Shown here one piece after another: positions 46,027 to 54,352 of a stretch of 64,000 bases of DNA (within the stretch, counting starts at the first letter, position 1; each line of letters begins with the position of its first letter). The stretch covers positions 62,001-126,000 of the forward strand of contig JABWBR010000001.1 in NCBI GenBank assembly GCA_013360405.1, written 5' to 3'. Origin of the DNA: Saprospiraceae bacterium (lineage in GTDB: Bacteria > Bacteroidota > Bacteroidia > Chitinophagales > Saprospiraceae). The notes under the pieces are model-generated. The model made no database searches. It had not been told where the DNA came from and saw only the letters and a list, made by a program, of their open reading frames with translations. The translations under genes were made by a program, and so were the position numbers.

Positions 46027-46761
46027 ATGGAAAAAGAAACTACTACAGCTATCGCCGGGCGTTATTTGCGCAACTACTGGTTTAAGGCGGGAGTGGCGCT
46101 CCTACTGGTTTTTATTGTGTTAAAAAAAGACCTGAGCTTTAATATTAAGCTGAATTCAACCAATGGAGAACCTGCGCCACCTGCCGAACCAACTCGCAAG
46201 GAGAGTAAAAAAACGACGGAACGACTGACAGAGGCGCTGCCTGCAAGCGCTTCAGCACAGGAATCTACCACCGACCTGCTCAATCTGACGAGCTTGCTGG
46301 GCTCCGGAAAACCCAAGGCAGAAGACGCGCTGAATGCTATCCCGACATCTGAGATCCAGGCTTACATTCGGCGCTTTTCAAAAGTGGCGCGTACGGAAGC
46401 CCGCAAATATGGGATCCCCCAGGCTGTCATTATGGGCAACGCATTATTGCTTAGCGCAGCAGGGTCGGGCGAGGCAGCGGGAAAGGGCAATAGCCATTTT
46501 CGAATACCCTGCACCAGTGATTGGCTGGGCAATAGCGGGCATTATGAAGGGCATTGCTACCGGCATTATGAAAATGCCTGGACCAGCTTTCGCGACCACA
46601 GCCTGTACCTAACTACCGGGACTATCGGGAAAAAGATCGCCAGGTTGCGCCCTGCTACATATAGTGATTGGGCGCTGGCGCTGGAGCAGGTGGGTTTTAC
46701 TTCCGAAAAGGACTTTGGGGAGCAACTGATTCGTGTGATCGAAAAATATCAGTTGGAGTAA
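46027..46761 (+). CDS. Glucosaminidase-domain protein, predicted catalytically degenerate
   Basis: A 244-residue membrane-anchored protein: one helix (about 18-34), a Pro/Ser/Thr-rich linker (about 45-100), and a glucosaminidase (GH73-like) domain (about 110-240). Alignment by eye to the family pattern is good: IPQAVIMGNALLLSAAGSG against IPxxxxLAQxxLESxxGxS, then NSHFRIPC and SFRDHSLYL. The catalytic Glu of LES is Leu142 here (LLLS). The family cleaves peptidoglycan; this copy may bind it without cutting. The fold assignment is sound, the inactivity is inferred. Confidence 0.85.
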   Translation: MEKETTTAIAGRYLRNYWFKAGVALLLVFIVLKKDLSFNIKLNSTNGEPAPPAEPTRKESKKTTERLTEALPASASAQESTTDLLNLTSLLGSGKPKAEDALNAIPTSEIQAYIRRFSKVARTEARKYGIPQAVIMGNALLLSAAGSGEAAGKGNSHFRIPCTSDWLGNSGHYEGHCYRHYENAWTSFRDHSLYLTTGTIGKKIARLRPATYSDWALALEQVGFTSEKDFGEQLIRVIEKYQLE

Positions 46762-46771
46762 TCAGTGGAGA

Positions 46772-47275
46772 TTACTCGGCGCCTTCGCGTTTCATTTTGT
46801 AGTAGTGCACGCCGGCGCCATATACCCAGCCTGTTCTGCCCTTGCGGGTCCTGATTTTGACGTAGGGTTCTTTGACTTTTACTTTGCCGATACTGAATTC
46901 GTAAAGTGAATCGGTTCGTTCATTGAGAAAAAATACTTCATCATAAAGTGCCAGGCGATCTAGTACCTGGCCTTTCAGTCCGGGTGTCGAACGCACGTTG
47001 AGGCCGTCGATGGTTACATACAAAGTGGAGTATTGGGGGCGGGCGGGTTCTGCCTGAACCGGCGGAGGAGCAACCGTATCTTTTTTTACGGCGGCTTTAT
47101 CACCCACTGATTGGGCATAATCAAGACTATCCTGTATTTCCTGCGCGGCTTTGTCTTCGTATTTGCTGCGCGACCGGCTGCATTTGGAAACCGACCATAC
47201 GATAAAAGCCAGGAAAAACATCCCGATCAGGATAAATTCCAGCCGGGATAAGACGGGGGTTTTATTTTCGCTCAT
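46772..47275 (-). CDS. SH3b-domain membrane protein
   Basis: A 167-residue protein with one N-terminal helix (about 11-27), a short linker, and a bacterial SH3 domain (about 75-160) with DGLNVRSTPGLKGQVLDRL (about 85-103) and GRTGWVYG. Such domains bind peptidoglycan. It is convergent with the glucosaminidase-like gene (10 bases apart), which also carries a wall-related domain, and follows the PhoD-like gene by 48 bases. Confidence 0.85.
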   Translation of the reverse strand: MSENKTPVLSRLEFILIGMFFLAFIVWSVSKCSRSRSKYEDKAAQEIQDSLDYAQSVGDKAAVKKDTVAPPPVQAEPARPQYSTLYVTIDGLNVRSTPGLKGQVLDRLALYDEVFFLNERTDSLYEFSIGKVKVKEPYVKIRTRKGRTGWVYGAGVHYYKMKREGAE

Positions 47276-47323
47276 AGCTTGATAAGAAAAAGTGGGTTAG
47301 AGAATACTGTTCGGATAGCCGGA

Positions 47324-48640
47324 TTATTGCGCTTTTATAGTCCGGTTCCACAGCTCTTTGCCATTGCTGTCATACAAGCGGATGGTAACTTCGCGGGCTT
47401 TGCGCGGCCCGCTAAATTCCATGGTGCCAAAGTTGCGTTGCGTCAAAAGCGTACCTTCCACACGTAGTGGGTTTTCATCGTTTACCTGCCTGGCAGATCC
47501 CGAGGTCAAGGGGGAAACGGTCAGATCGTACAGCGTATTTCCTTTGGTGTTGGTGTATTGGCACAATTCGGAGTGGTGGCGGTCGCCGGTCACGAAAATG
47601 ACGTTTTTGATGTCTTCTTCTTCTATTCGTTTGAGGAGGTATTCGCGTTCGGCGGCGTGGTGGCTGGCGTAGTTTTCGAATACCGCTGCGGGGTTGAGCA
47701 CCTGACCGCCAATGGCAATGACTTTAAATGCCGCCCGGCTGGAAGTCAGGGCATCGATGAGCCATTCTAGTTGGTCTTCGCCCAGCATAGTGGCTTCGGT
47801 GGTTTCCCGGTTGTCGGGACTGCGGTAGTAGCGGTTGTCGAGCAGGAAGAAATCAACGTCGGCCCATTGGAATTGTGTGGCCGTGCCCGGTTTTCCGTCG
47901 ATACCATAGGAAGGGTTGGCCCAAAAAAGCTTAAATGCTTCGAGCGTCCATTTTTTGTGCACAAAACTCCGGTCGGAGTTATCGGGGCCGAAATCGTGGT
48001 CATCCCAGATGGCGTAGTGGTGCGTAGAAGCCAGCAGCGGCTGCAACTCGGGTAGCGAGCGGGTGTGAGTATTACGACGAAGGATGCCAGAGCGTGAATT
48101 CCAGTCTACTTCCCTCAAATATGTATTATCGCCTAGCCAGAGCATCATATCGGGTTTGAGATTATGGATGGATTGGAAGATGTGGTATTCGCCGCCGTAA
48201 GGCGTGCCGGGGCGGTCGTATGGATCTTCGTTGATATAAGCGCAGCTGCCCAGCGCCATTTTAAAAGGTGGTGGGTCGGTGCGCCACTGCCACAATACCT
48301 GTGTTTGAAATTCGGCAGGGTAGTTCAGGGCGATGGGTTGGTTGTCAATATACAAGCGATAACCATACTTTTTACCAGGCGTCACTTGTTCGGCTGTCAA
48401 ATGGGCCGTATGGGCATTAACGGTTTGCGTCCGCACGCGATTGGTAAGAAAAGTATCGCGGGGGTTGGCCAAATCCCAATAGGCAATTTGCACATTGGCC
48501 GATTCCTGGGTTTGTACCCAAAGCGCTACCTCGCGCATATCGGAGTAACCTACCATCGGCCCCGATTTCAATTGGGGCGCTTGTGCAAATAAGTGGCATA
48601 TTGCCAGGCCGGCAGCCAGGGTTAGCAAGTGTCTTTTCAT
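47324..48640 (-). CDS. PhoD-like alkaline phosphatase family protein
   Basis: A 438-residue exported metallophosphoesterase with a signal peptide (about 1-19, ending LFAQ). It has the N-terminal Ig-like domain of the family (about 25-115) and a PhoD catalytic domain: MALGSCAY (about 128-135), MLWLGDNTYLREVDW (about 170-184), YAIWDDHDFGPDNS (about 210-223) and VTGDRHHSEL (about 355-364), covering the usual metal ligands. PhoD-type enzymes hydrolyse phosphodiesters or phosphomonoesters in the periplasm. Repeat element G lies directly upstream. Confidence 0.93.
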   Translation of the reverse strand: MKRHLLTLAAGLAICHLFAQAPQLKSGPMVGYSDMREVALWVQTQESANVQIAYWDLANPRDTFLTNRVRTQTVNAHTAHLTAEQVTPGKKYGYRLYIDNQPIALNYPAEFQTQVLWQWRTDPPPFKMALGSCAYINEDPYDRPGTPYGGEYHIFQSIHNLKPDMMLWLGDNTYLREVDWNSRSGILRRNTHTRSLPELQPLLASTHHYAIWDDHDFGPDNSDRSFVHKKWTLEAFKLFWANPSYGIDGKPGTATQFQWADVDFFLLDNRYYRSPDNRETTEATMLGEDQLEWLIDALTSSRAAFKVIAIGGQVLNPAAVFENYASHHAAEREYLLKRIEEEDIKNVIFVTGDRHHSELCQYTNTKGNTLYDLTVSPLTSGSARQVNDENPLRVEGTLLTQRNFGTMEFSGPRKAREVTIRLYDSNGKELWNRTIKAQ

Positions 48641-48644
48641 TTCT

Positions 48645-48746
48645 TAATGTTTAATTTTTGATGTTTGATGTTGAATTTTAGATGTTGAATTATTTTTAAT
48701 CAAGCACTAAAAAATTAAACATCCAGCATCAAACATTCAACATCAA
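48645..48746. repeat. 3'-end hairpin element G: gatgttgaat repeats
   Basis: Left: gatgtttgatgttgaat-type units. ttgatgttgaat (48665-48676) and attcaacatcaa (48735-48746) are a perfect 12-base inverted repeat, extended imperfectly by taatgtttaattttt / aaaattaaacatcc. It fills the whole gap between the PLP enzyme and the PhoD-like gene. Confidence 0.92.
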
Positions 48747-49892
48747 CTACAAGTGCACAAAAGCCTGTTCCAGATCTTCGATGAGGTCTTCCACGTCTTC
48801 TACGCCTACACTGAGGCGGATAAGCGAGTCGGTGAGCCCTACTTTCAGTCGTTCTTCGCGGGGGATAGAAGCGTGGGTCATCGTTGCGGGGTGGCCGATG
48901 AGCGATTCTACGCCGCCCAGTGATTCAGCAAGGGTAAACAATCGAGTGCCGCTTAATACCTTAATTGCGTCTTCGAAATTGTCTTTCTGCAAATCAAAAG
49001 ATACCATAGCGCCATAAGCGCGCATTTGGCGGCCTGCCAGTTCGTGCTGCGGATGGCTTTTCAGCCCGGGGTAGTAAACTTTGCTCACTTTGGGGTGGCT
49101 GTCGAGAAACTTGGCGATCTTCCTGGCGTTTTTGCAGGCTCTTTCCACTCTAAGGTGCAGGGTTTTAATACCGCGCAATACCAAAAAGCAATCCTGGGGC
49201 CCCGGTACCGCGCCGACGGCATTTTGCAAAAAATATAACTGCTGGGCTAAGGCTTCATCTTTAACGACCACTGCGCCGTGTACTACATCGGAGTGCCCGC
49301 CTAGGTATTTGGTAGCCGAATGCAGCACCAGATCAGCGCCCAGATCGAGCGGTGTTTGCAGATAGGGAGAAGCAAAGGTATTGTCGACGCAGGTAAGAAT
49401 GCCGTGTGCTTTAGCCAGTGCGCACATGGCGCTGATATCGACAATATTGAGCATAGGGTTGGTGGGAGTCTCAATCCAAAGCAACCGGGTGTGCTTGTTG
49501 ATCTTCTTCACCACATTTTCGGGGGCGCGCATATCGACAAAATGCGATTTGATGCCGTAGCGTTCGTGTACTTTGGTGAGCTGTCGATACGACCCGCCGT
49601 AGAGGTCATTGGTAGCAATGACTTCATCGCCTGGGTTAAAAAGCTTCAGGACGGTATCCATGGCTGCGAGTCCACTGCTGAAACAAACGCCGAAGTTGCC
49701 GTTTTCGAGGGCTGCCAGGTTGTCCTGTAGCGCTTTACGGGTTGGGTTTTGCGTGCGGGCGTATTCGTAGCCTTTGTGTTTGCCGGGCGCTTCCTGTGCG
49801 TAGGTCGACGTTTGGTAGATGGGGGTCATGACTGCCCCTGTTTCGGGGTCGGGCTCTATGCCTGCATGGATTACTTTTGTGCCAAATTTCAT
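48747..49892 (-). CDS. Cys/Met metabolism PLP enzyme (cystathionine gamma-synthase or lyase)
   Basis: A 381-residue enzyme of the cystathionine beta/gamma family. PLP Lys is in HSATKYLGGHSD (about 195-206), and the family opening GAVMTPIYQTSTYAQEAPG (about 20-38) and WIETPTNPMLNIVDI are present. Family members make or cleave cystathionine, or make homocysteine; the sequence alone does not separate them for me. An ATG three codons upstream (49901) is possible. It is 22 bases after the transketolase C subunit on the same strand. Confidence 0.92.
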   Translation of the reverse strand: MKFGTKVIHAGIEPDPETGAVMTPIYQTSTYAQEAPGKHKGYEYARTQNPTRKALQDNLAALENGNFGVCFSSGLAAMDTVLKLFNPGDEVIATNDLYGGSYRQLTKVHERYGIKSHFVDMRAPENVVKKINKHTRLLWIETPTNPMLNIVDISAMCALAKAHGILTCVDNTFASPYLQTPLDLGADLVLHSATKYLGGHSDVVHGAVVVKDEALAQQLYFLQNAVGAVPGPQDCFLVLRGIKTLHLRVERACKNARKIAKFLDSHPKVSKVYYPGLKSHPQHELAGRQMRAYGAMVSFDLQKDNFEDAIKVLSGTRLFTLAESLGGVESLIGHPATMTHASIPREERLKVGLTDSLIRLSVGVEDVEDLIEDLEQAFVHL

Positions 49893-49914
49893 AATTAACA
49901 ACTTATAGTGGTTC

Positions 49915-50874
49915 TTAAGATTTTCTTTGCAAAGCGCGTTTTGCGGCTGCTATTACATCGGGAATTCCCAGCCCGTATTTGTCGAGCAATTCCATGGGTT
50001 TGCCGCTTTCGCCAAACGAATCGTTTACCGCAACAAACTCCATAGGCGCCGGCAGGCGGCGAGCCAGCAGCCCGGCTATGCTTTCACCGAGGCCGCCATT
50101 GCGCTGGTGTTCTTCTGCGCTTACCACGCATTTTGTTTTACTCACTGAATCGAGAATGGTTTCTTCATCCAGCGGTTTTATGGTATGCACATTGATGACT
50201 TCGCAGCTAATGCCTTCGGCGGCCAGTGCCCGTGCGGCTTCCACAATCTGCCATACCATATGCCCGGTGGCGATCAGGCTGATATCGGCGCCTGCGCTCA
50301 ATACCTGGGCTTTACCTATTTCGAAACGCTGGTTTTCGGGCGTAAACACCGGCCAGTTGGGGCGCCCGAAACGCAGATAAACCGGACCGTAGTGTTCGGC
50401 GATAGCCATGGTAGCCGCTTTGGTCTGGTTGTAATCGCAGGGACAGATCACCGCAAAGCCGGGCAACATTTTTATCATCCCGATGTCTTCCAGTATCTGG
50501 TGCGTGGCGCCGTCTTCACCAAGGGTAAGTCCTGCGTGAGAAGCGCACACCTTCACGTTTTTGTCGGAATAGGCAATAGATTGGCGCAATTGGTCGTATA
50601 CCCGGCCTGTCGAAAAATTGGCAAAAGTACCCGTATAGGGAATTTTACCGGAAGTAGCCAGGCCGGCGGCGATGCCTATCATATTGGCTTCGGCAATTCC
50701 CACCTGAAAAAAGCGCTCGGGGAAGTCTTTGATAAAAGCTTCCATTTTGAGCGATCCCACCAAATCGGCGCATAAAGCCACTACATCCGGGTTGAGTTTG
50801 CCTATTTCGTATAAGCCCGCCCCGAACCCGTCGCGGGTGGCTTTACTACCTGTGTTTATGAGTTGATCGAGCAT
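49915..50874 (-). CDS. Transketolase, C-terminal subunit
   Basis: A 319-residue half-enzyme carrying the pyrimidine-binding and C-terminal domains of transketolase. RDGFGAGLYEIGKLNPDVVALCADLV (read in parts), FPERFFQVGIAEANMIGIAAGLA (about 53-75) and HAGLTLGEDGATHQ (about 113-126) match split transketolase and DXS-like proteins. It needs the N-terminal subunit encoded upstream. The two halves are separated by repeat element H rather than fused. It acts in the pentose phosphate pathway in the cytoplasm. Confidence 0.93.
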   Translation of the reverse strand: MLDQLINTGSKATRDGFGAGLYEIGKLNPDVVALCADLVGSLKMEAFIKDFPERFFQVGIAEANMIGIAAGLATSGKIPYTGTFANFSTGRVYDQLRQSIAYSDKNVKVCASHAGLTLGEDGATHQILEDIGMIKMLPGFAVICPCDYNQTKAATMAIAEHYGPVYLRFGRPNWPVFTPENQRFEIGKAQVLSAGADISLIATGHMVWQIVEAARALAAEGISCEVINVHTIKPLDEETILDSVSKTKCVVSAEEHQRNGGLGESIAGLLARRLPAPMEFVAVNDSFGESGKPMELLDKYGLGIPDVIAAAKRALQRKS

Positions 50875-50883
50875 AGTTTTTGT

Positions 50884-50983
50884 TTAGCGGTCAGCAATTA
50901 GCGGTCAGCAGTCAGCTTTTTCAGCAAGGCAGAATACTATTTCTCAGATCTGACTGCTGATTGCCAACTGCTGATTGCTATTA
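50884..50983. repeat. 3'-end hairpin element H: cagcaattagcggt repeats
   Basis: 50885-50915 and 50950-50980 pair over 31 positions: 25 standard pairs, four G-T pairs and two mismatches. The wobble pairs all fall where the repeats alternate gg and aa. The sequence family is shared with C and I. It lies between the two transketolase subunit genes. Confidence 0.93.
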
Positions 50984-51844
50984 TTATATTTCTCCCGGCC
51001 CCGGGTAATCTCCCAGTGTTTCGGGGAGTTGGGCGAGGGCCTTGATGGCTTGTTCCTTATTGGGAGCTACGCCGTGCCATTTGTGTGAGCCCATCATAAA
51101 GTCGACGCCGAAACCCATTTCGGTGCGCATCAGCACAACCACGGGGCGGCCTTTGCCGGTGAGTTCTCCGGCGTGTTGCAGCGTGTGCAGCAGCGAAGCC
51201 ATATCGTTGCCGGGGGTATGCAGCACCTCCCAGCCGAAGGCTTCCCATTTGGCAGGCAGGTTGCCCAGCGAGATCACCTCGTCGTTGGGGCCGTCGATCT
51301 GCTGGCCGTTCCAGTCTACCGTAACGATCAGGTTATCTACTTTGTGGTGGGCGGCAAACATAGCGGCTTCCCAGATCTGGCCTTCCTGCAGTTCGCCGTC
51401 ACCGGTGAGCGCGTATACCAGGTGGGGATCGCCGTTGAGTTTTTTGGCCAGGGCGGCGCCGATAGCCACCGACAGGCCCTGGCCTAGCGAGCCCGAAGCG
51501 ATGCGAATGCCAGGCAGTCCCTCGTGGGTAGCCGGGTGTCCTTGCAGGCGCGAGTGGAGCTGGCGGAAAGTGGCCAATTCTTCAATGGGGAAATAACCTG
51601 CCCGGGCAAGTGCGCTGTACCACACCGGAGATATATGGCCATTGGAGAGGAAAAACATATCCTCGCCCTTGCCTGTCATATCGAAATGAGGATGGCGGCG
51701 AAGCACCTTAAAATACAAAGCGGTAAAAAAGTCGGCACATCCCAATGAACCGCCGGGGTGGCCGCTATTGGAATAGTAGGTCTGTCTGATGATATCGCGT
51801 CTGACCTGTGAAGCGATGTCTTTGAGTTGGGTTATATCGGCCAT
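50984..51844 (-). CDS. Transketolase, N-terminal subunit
   Basis: A 286-residue half-enzyme with the pyrophosphate-binding domain of thiamine diphosphate. GHPGGSLGCADF (about 24-35) and GDGELQEGQIWEAAMFAAHHKVDNL (about 145-169, read in parts) contain the GDG(x)n metal/TPP motif, with Asn in DWN. It forms an active enzyme with the C-terminal subunit. The frame opens at 51871, but that part overlaps the terminator at 51863-51900, so the ATG at 51844 is used. Confidence 0.93.
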   Translation of the reverse strand: MADITQLKDIASQVRRDIIRQTYYSNSGHPGGSLGCADFFTALYFKVLRRHPHFDMTGKGEDMFFLSNGHISPVWYSALARAGYFPIEELATFRQLHSRLQGHPATHEGLPGIRIASGSLGQGLSVAIGAALAKKLNGDPHLVYALTGDGELQEGQIWEAAMFAAHHKVDNLIVTVDWNGQQIDGPNDEVISLGNLPAKWEAFGWEVLHTPGNDMASLLHTLQHAGELTGKGRPVVVLMRTEMGFGVDFMMGSHKWHGVAPNKEQAIKALAQLPETLGDYPGPGEI

Positions 51845-51862
51845 GATCGAGTTTTTAATGAG

Positions 51863-51900
51863 AAAGGGCAATCCAGATTAGCCCCGGATTGCCCTTTTTT
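51863..51900. terminator. Terminator between HU and transketolase
   Basis: aaagggcaatcc (51863-51874) pairs with ggattgccctttt (51886-51898). The T run is on the plus strand; on the minus strand the tail is TTTCTC, so ending of the HU transcript is plausible but not strong. Confidence 0.6.
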
Positions 51901-51926
51901 GTATGCTAACGCTTTAGTCAGCAGCA

Positions 51927-52199
51927 TTAATTGAGGGCGTCATTAAGTTTCTTACCAGGCTTGAATTTGGCTTGCTTCTTGGCAGAAATTTTAATAGTGG
52001 CGCCAGTTTGCGGGTTGCGGCCACTGCGAGCCTTACGCTGAGAAACAGAGAACGTGCCGAAACCTACAAGGGTAACGGAATCATCTTTTTTGAGTGCATC
52101 GGTGACACTGCCCAAAACGGCATTGAGTGCATTTTCTGCCTGAGCTTTGGTCAAACCTGCGCTTTCGGCAATCTTGTTGATCAGATCTCCCTTGTTCAT
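51927..52199 (-). CDS. HU family DNA-binding protein
   Basis: A 90-residue histone-like HU. The start [29 protein letters not shown] (read in parts) and the DNA-binding arm with [20 protein letters not shown] (about 47-66) are classic. It is a basic nucleoid protein, acting as a dimer that bends DNA. It has its own consensus promoter and a terminator-like hairpin after it, so it is monocistronic. Confidence 0.97.
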   Translation of the reverse strand: MNKGDLINKIAESAGLTKAQAENALNAVLGSVTDALKKDDSVTLVGFGTFSVSQRKARSGRNPQTGATIKISAKKQAKFKPGKKLNDALN

Positions 52200-52228
52200 T
52201 TCAATGGTTTTTAATTAGAAAGATGCGA

Positions 52229-52259
52229 CAAATTTATAGGCTGCGTTGATGAAAACCAA
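52229..52259 (-). promoter_or_regulatory. HU promoter
   Basis: Minus strand TTGG, about 19 bases, TAAATTTG (exact -7). Transcription would start about 22 bases before the ATG at 52199. The best promoter match in the window. Confidence 0.72.
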
Positions 52260-52305
52260 GCGTTTATTGGTAAAAAAACTTGCCAAAGCCAGAAAATACG
52301 GGCAT

Positions 52306-52340
52306 TTCACAAAAAATACCCTTTCAATGGTATACCTTTG
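52306..52340 (+). promoter_or_regulatory. Candidate promoter of the small lipoprotein gene
   Basis: TACCTTTG (52333-52340), an exact -7, with only a poor TTTC 23 bases upstream. It gives a leader of about 33 bases and faces away from the HU promoter. Confidence 0.45.
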
Positions 52341-52379
52341 AGGCGTGTAATCAACGTTGTATGTAAAAAATCATAAAGC

Positions 52380-52571
52380 ATGAAGCATAAAATCTGGTTG
52401 CTATTTTTTTGTAGTTTACTGGTCTTTACCGGCACAATGTCAACAAGTTGCAGCAGGAAGTCGGGCTGCCCGGCATACGAAAGTGCCCAAACCAAAACAA
52501 ACCGAAAAGGACAACTCCCCACTAAACGCGGCAATTCGAATCTTTTTCCTAAGGATATGCGAAGAAATTAG
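52380..52571 (+). CDS. Small lipoprotein with conserved basic tail
   Basis: A 63-residue lipoprotein: hydrophobic signal (about 4-20) and a lipobox MSTSC with lipid Cys24, then a second Cys30. The tail KRGNSNLFPKDMRRN looks like a conserved motif of small Bacteroidota lipoproteins, which I recall only generally; function unknown. The stop codon (52569-52571) lies at the beginning of repeat element I. Confidence 0.75.
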   Translation: MKHKIWLLFFCSLLVFTGTMSTSCSRKSGCPAYESAQTKTNRKGQLPTKRGNSNLFPKDMRRN

Positions 52572-52713
52572 CAGTCAGCAGTCAGCAATTAGCAGTCAGC
52601 AATTAGCAGTTAGCAGTCAGCAATTAGCTGCTAAGACCTGATAGCTGACCGCTAAGACCTGATAGCTGACTGCTAAGACCTGATAGCTGACCGCTAATAG
52701 CTAACTAGCAGCG
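52567..52713. repeat. 3'-end hairpin element I: gcagtcagcaatta repeats
   Basis: Left: about five units of the agcagtcagcaatt type. Right: three units of agacctgatagctgac followed by cgcta or tgcta, each about 20 bases. ctaaga/agctaat-type sequence in the right half is reverse-complementary to the left. It begins on the lipoprotein stop codon and shares its family with C and H. Confidence 0.9.
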
Positions 52714-52740
52714 ATTAGTCGAAAAGGCTCGTTATAAGGA

Positions 52741-52771
52741 TTGAAAATATATTCGAATGCCGCTAACTTTG
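52741..52771 (+). promoter_or_regulatory. Promoter of the GH3-like gene
   Basis: TTG (52741-52743), 20 bases, TAACTTTG (52764-52771), exact -7. It overlaps the first ATG of the open frame (52757), which shows that the ATG at 52814 is the real start. Confidence 0.7.
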
Positions 52772-52813
52772 TGGCGCTTGGAAGAAGCGCTAAAAAATAA
52801 TCCAAATTATACT

Positions 52814-54352
52814 ATGACATCAGTTGCAAGTTCGCTGGTAAAAGGCGGGGTCAAACTCGTTCAACAATTTGATCGCCCCTATTTGTCTCCTGAAGCGCAA
52901 CAGAGAAACGTGCTGCTGCAGTTGTTGAAAAAAGCGGAGCACACTGCATTCGGAAAGCATTACGATTTCTCGCAAATGCTGCTACACCCCGACCCACTAT
53001 ACCTGTTTCAGCGCGAGGTGCCCCTCCACGATTACGATAAAATGTTTGACGAGTGGTGGCATCGCAGCCTGGCGGGCGAACCCGACGTAAGCTGGAAAGG
53101 CTATGTACGCTATTTTGCCCTCAGCTCGGGCACAGCCGGCGCCGCCAGCAAGTACATTCCGGTTACCATCGATATGACCCGAGCCATGCGCCAGAGTGCG
53201 CTACGCATGTTCTCTTGTCTGCCCAAATACGACGTGCCTGCCCATTTGTATATCAAAGACTGGCTGATGATCGGCGGAAGCGCCTCCCTGCAAAACCTGG
53301 GGCATTGTTATACAGGCGACCTCAGCGGTATCAATGCCGGCCGGCCCCCCATCTGGATAAGACGTTTTTATAAACCAGGCACTGCTATTGCGCGTATTCC
53401 AAACTGGGACGAGCGCACCAAGGCTATCGTGGCCAATGCCCCCAAGTGGGACGTAAGCATTCTTACCGGTATCCCCTCCTGGGTACAACTCACCCTGGAG
53501 AGCATCATTGACCACTATAAACTGAACCACATCCACGAAATGTGGCCCAACCTCAGCTTGTTCGTAACGGGCGGTACCGCCTTTGAGCCCTATCGCCGCA
53601 GCTTTGAGCGACTATTGGGTAAACCGTTGATCTACCAGGATTCCTACCTCGCCAGCGAAGGATTTATTGCCTTCCAGTCCCGCCCCGAAACGCATGCCAT
53701 GCGCCTGGTGCTCAACAACGGCCTCTTCTACGAATTTGTACCGTTTAACGAACTCAACTTTGACACCGACGGGCAATTGCGCAAAAGCGCCGAAACGCTC
53801 ACCATCGACGAAGTAGAGGAAGGCGTCGATTACGCCTTACTGCTCACTACCTGCGCCGGCGCCTGGCGCTACCTCATTGGCGATACAGTGCGCTTTGTCA
53901 ATAAAGACCACAGCGAAATTGTGATCACGGGCCGCACCAAACACTTCCTCAGTATCTGCGGAGAACACCTCTCCGTGGATAATATGAACCACGCCGTAAG
54001 CCAGGTTTCCGAATTACTTGGCATTGACATACGAGAGTTTACGGTGTCGGGCGTCAAATCGGGCAACCACTTTGCCCACCATTGGTACCTCGGCGTCGAT
54101 CAACCCGTCGATCAGCGCGCACTGGTACAAACCCTGGACGCCAAACTCATGGAGCTCAACGACGACTATCGCGCAGAGCGCTCAGCTATGCTCGATCAAC
54201 TGCGCATCACTACGGTACCCTCTCATTTCTTCTACGATTGGCAGCGCATTCACGGCAAAATGAACGGGCAGAGCAAAGTGCCCCGTGTGATGAAGCCCAG
54301 CCAGTTTGCAGAATGGGAAAAATTTGTAGCCTCCCAACAATCGGCTTTGTGA
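52814..54352 (+). CDS. GH3 auxin-responsive promoter family protein
   Basis: A 512-residue protein of the GH3 family, acyl-adenylating enzymes best known in plants but common in Bacteroidota. AEHTAFGKHYDF (about 39-50) and FALSSGTAGAASKYIPVT (about 99-116, the ATP/AMP loop) and DTVRFVNKDHSEIVITGRTKHFLSICGEHLS (read in parts, about 358-388) match the family blocks. Substrate is unknown in bacteria. Its last bases overlap the GTG start of the LysE-like gene. Confidence 0.93.
   Translation: MTSVASSLVKGGVKLVQQFDRPYLSPEAQQRNVLLQLLKKAEHTAFGKHYDFSQMLLHPDPLYLFQREVPLHDYDKMFDEWWHRSLAGEPDVSWKGYVRYFALSSGTAGAASKYIPVTIDMTRAMRQSALRMFSCLPKYDVPAHLYIKDWLMIGGSASLQNLGHCYTGDLSGINAGRPPIWIRRFYKPGTAIARIPNWDERTKAIVANAPKWDVSILTGIPSWVQLTLESIIDHYKLNHIHEMWPNLSLFVTGGTAFEPYRRSFERLLGKPLIYQDSYLASEGFIAFQSRPETHAMRLVLNNGLFYEFVPFNELNFDTDGQLRKSAETLTIDEVEEGVDYALLLTTCAGAWRYLIGDTVRFVNKDHSEIVITGRTKHFLSICGEHLSVDNMNHAVSQVSELLGIDIREFTVSGVKSGNHFAHHWYLGVDQPVDQRALVQTLDAKLMELNDDYRAERSAMLDQLRITTVPSHFFYDWQRIHGKMNGQSKVPRVMKPSQFAEWEKFVASQQSAL

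Noticed and set aside
54082-54348. Upstream part of the LysE-like frame
   Set aside because: It overlaps the GH3-like gene in another frame; Arg-rich and not membrane-like.
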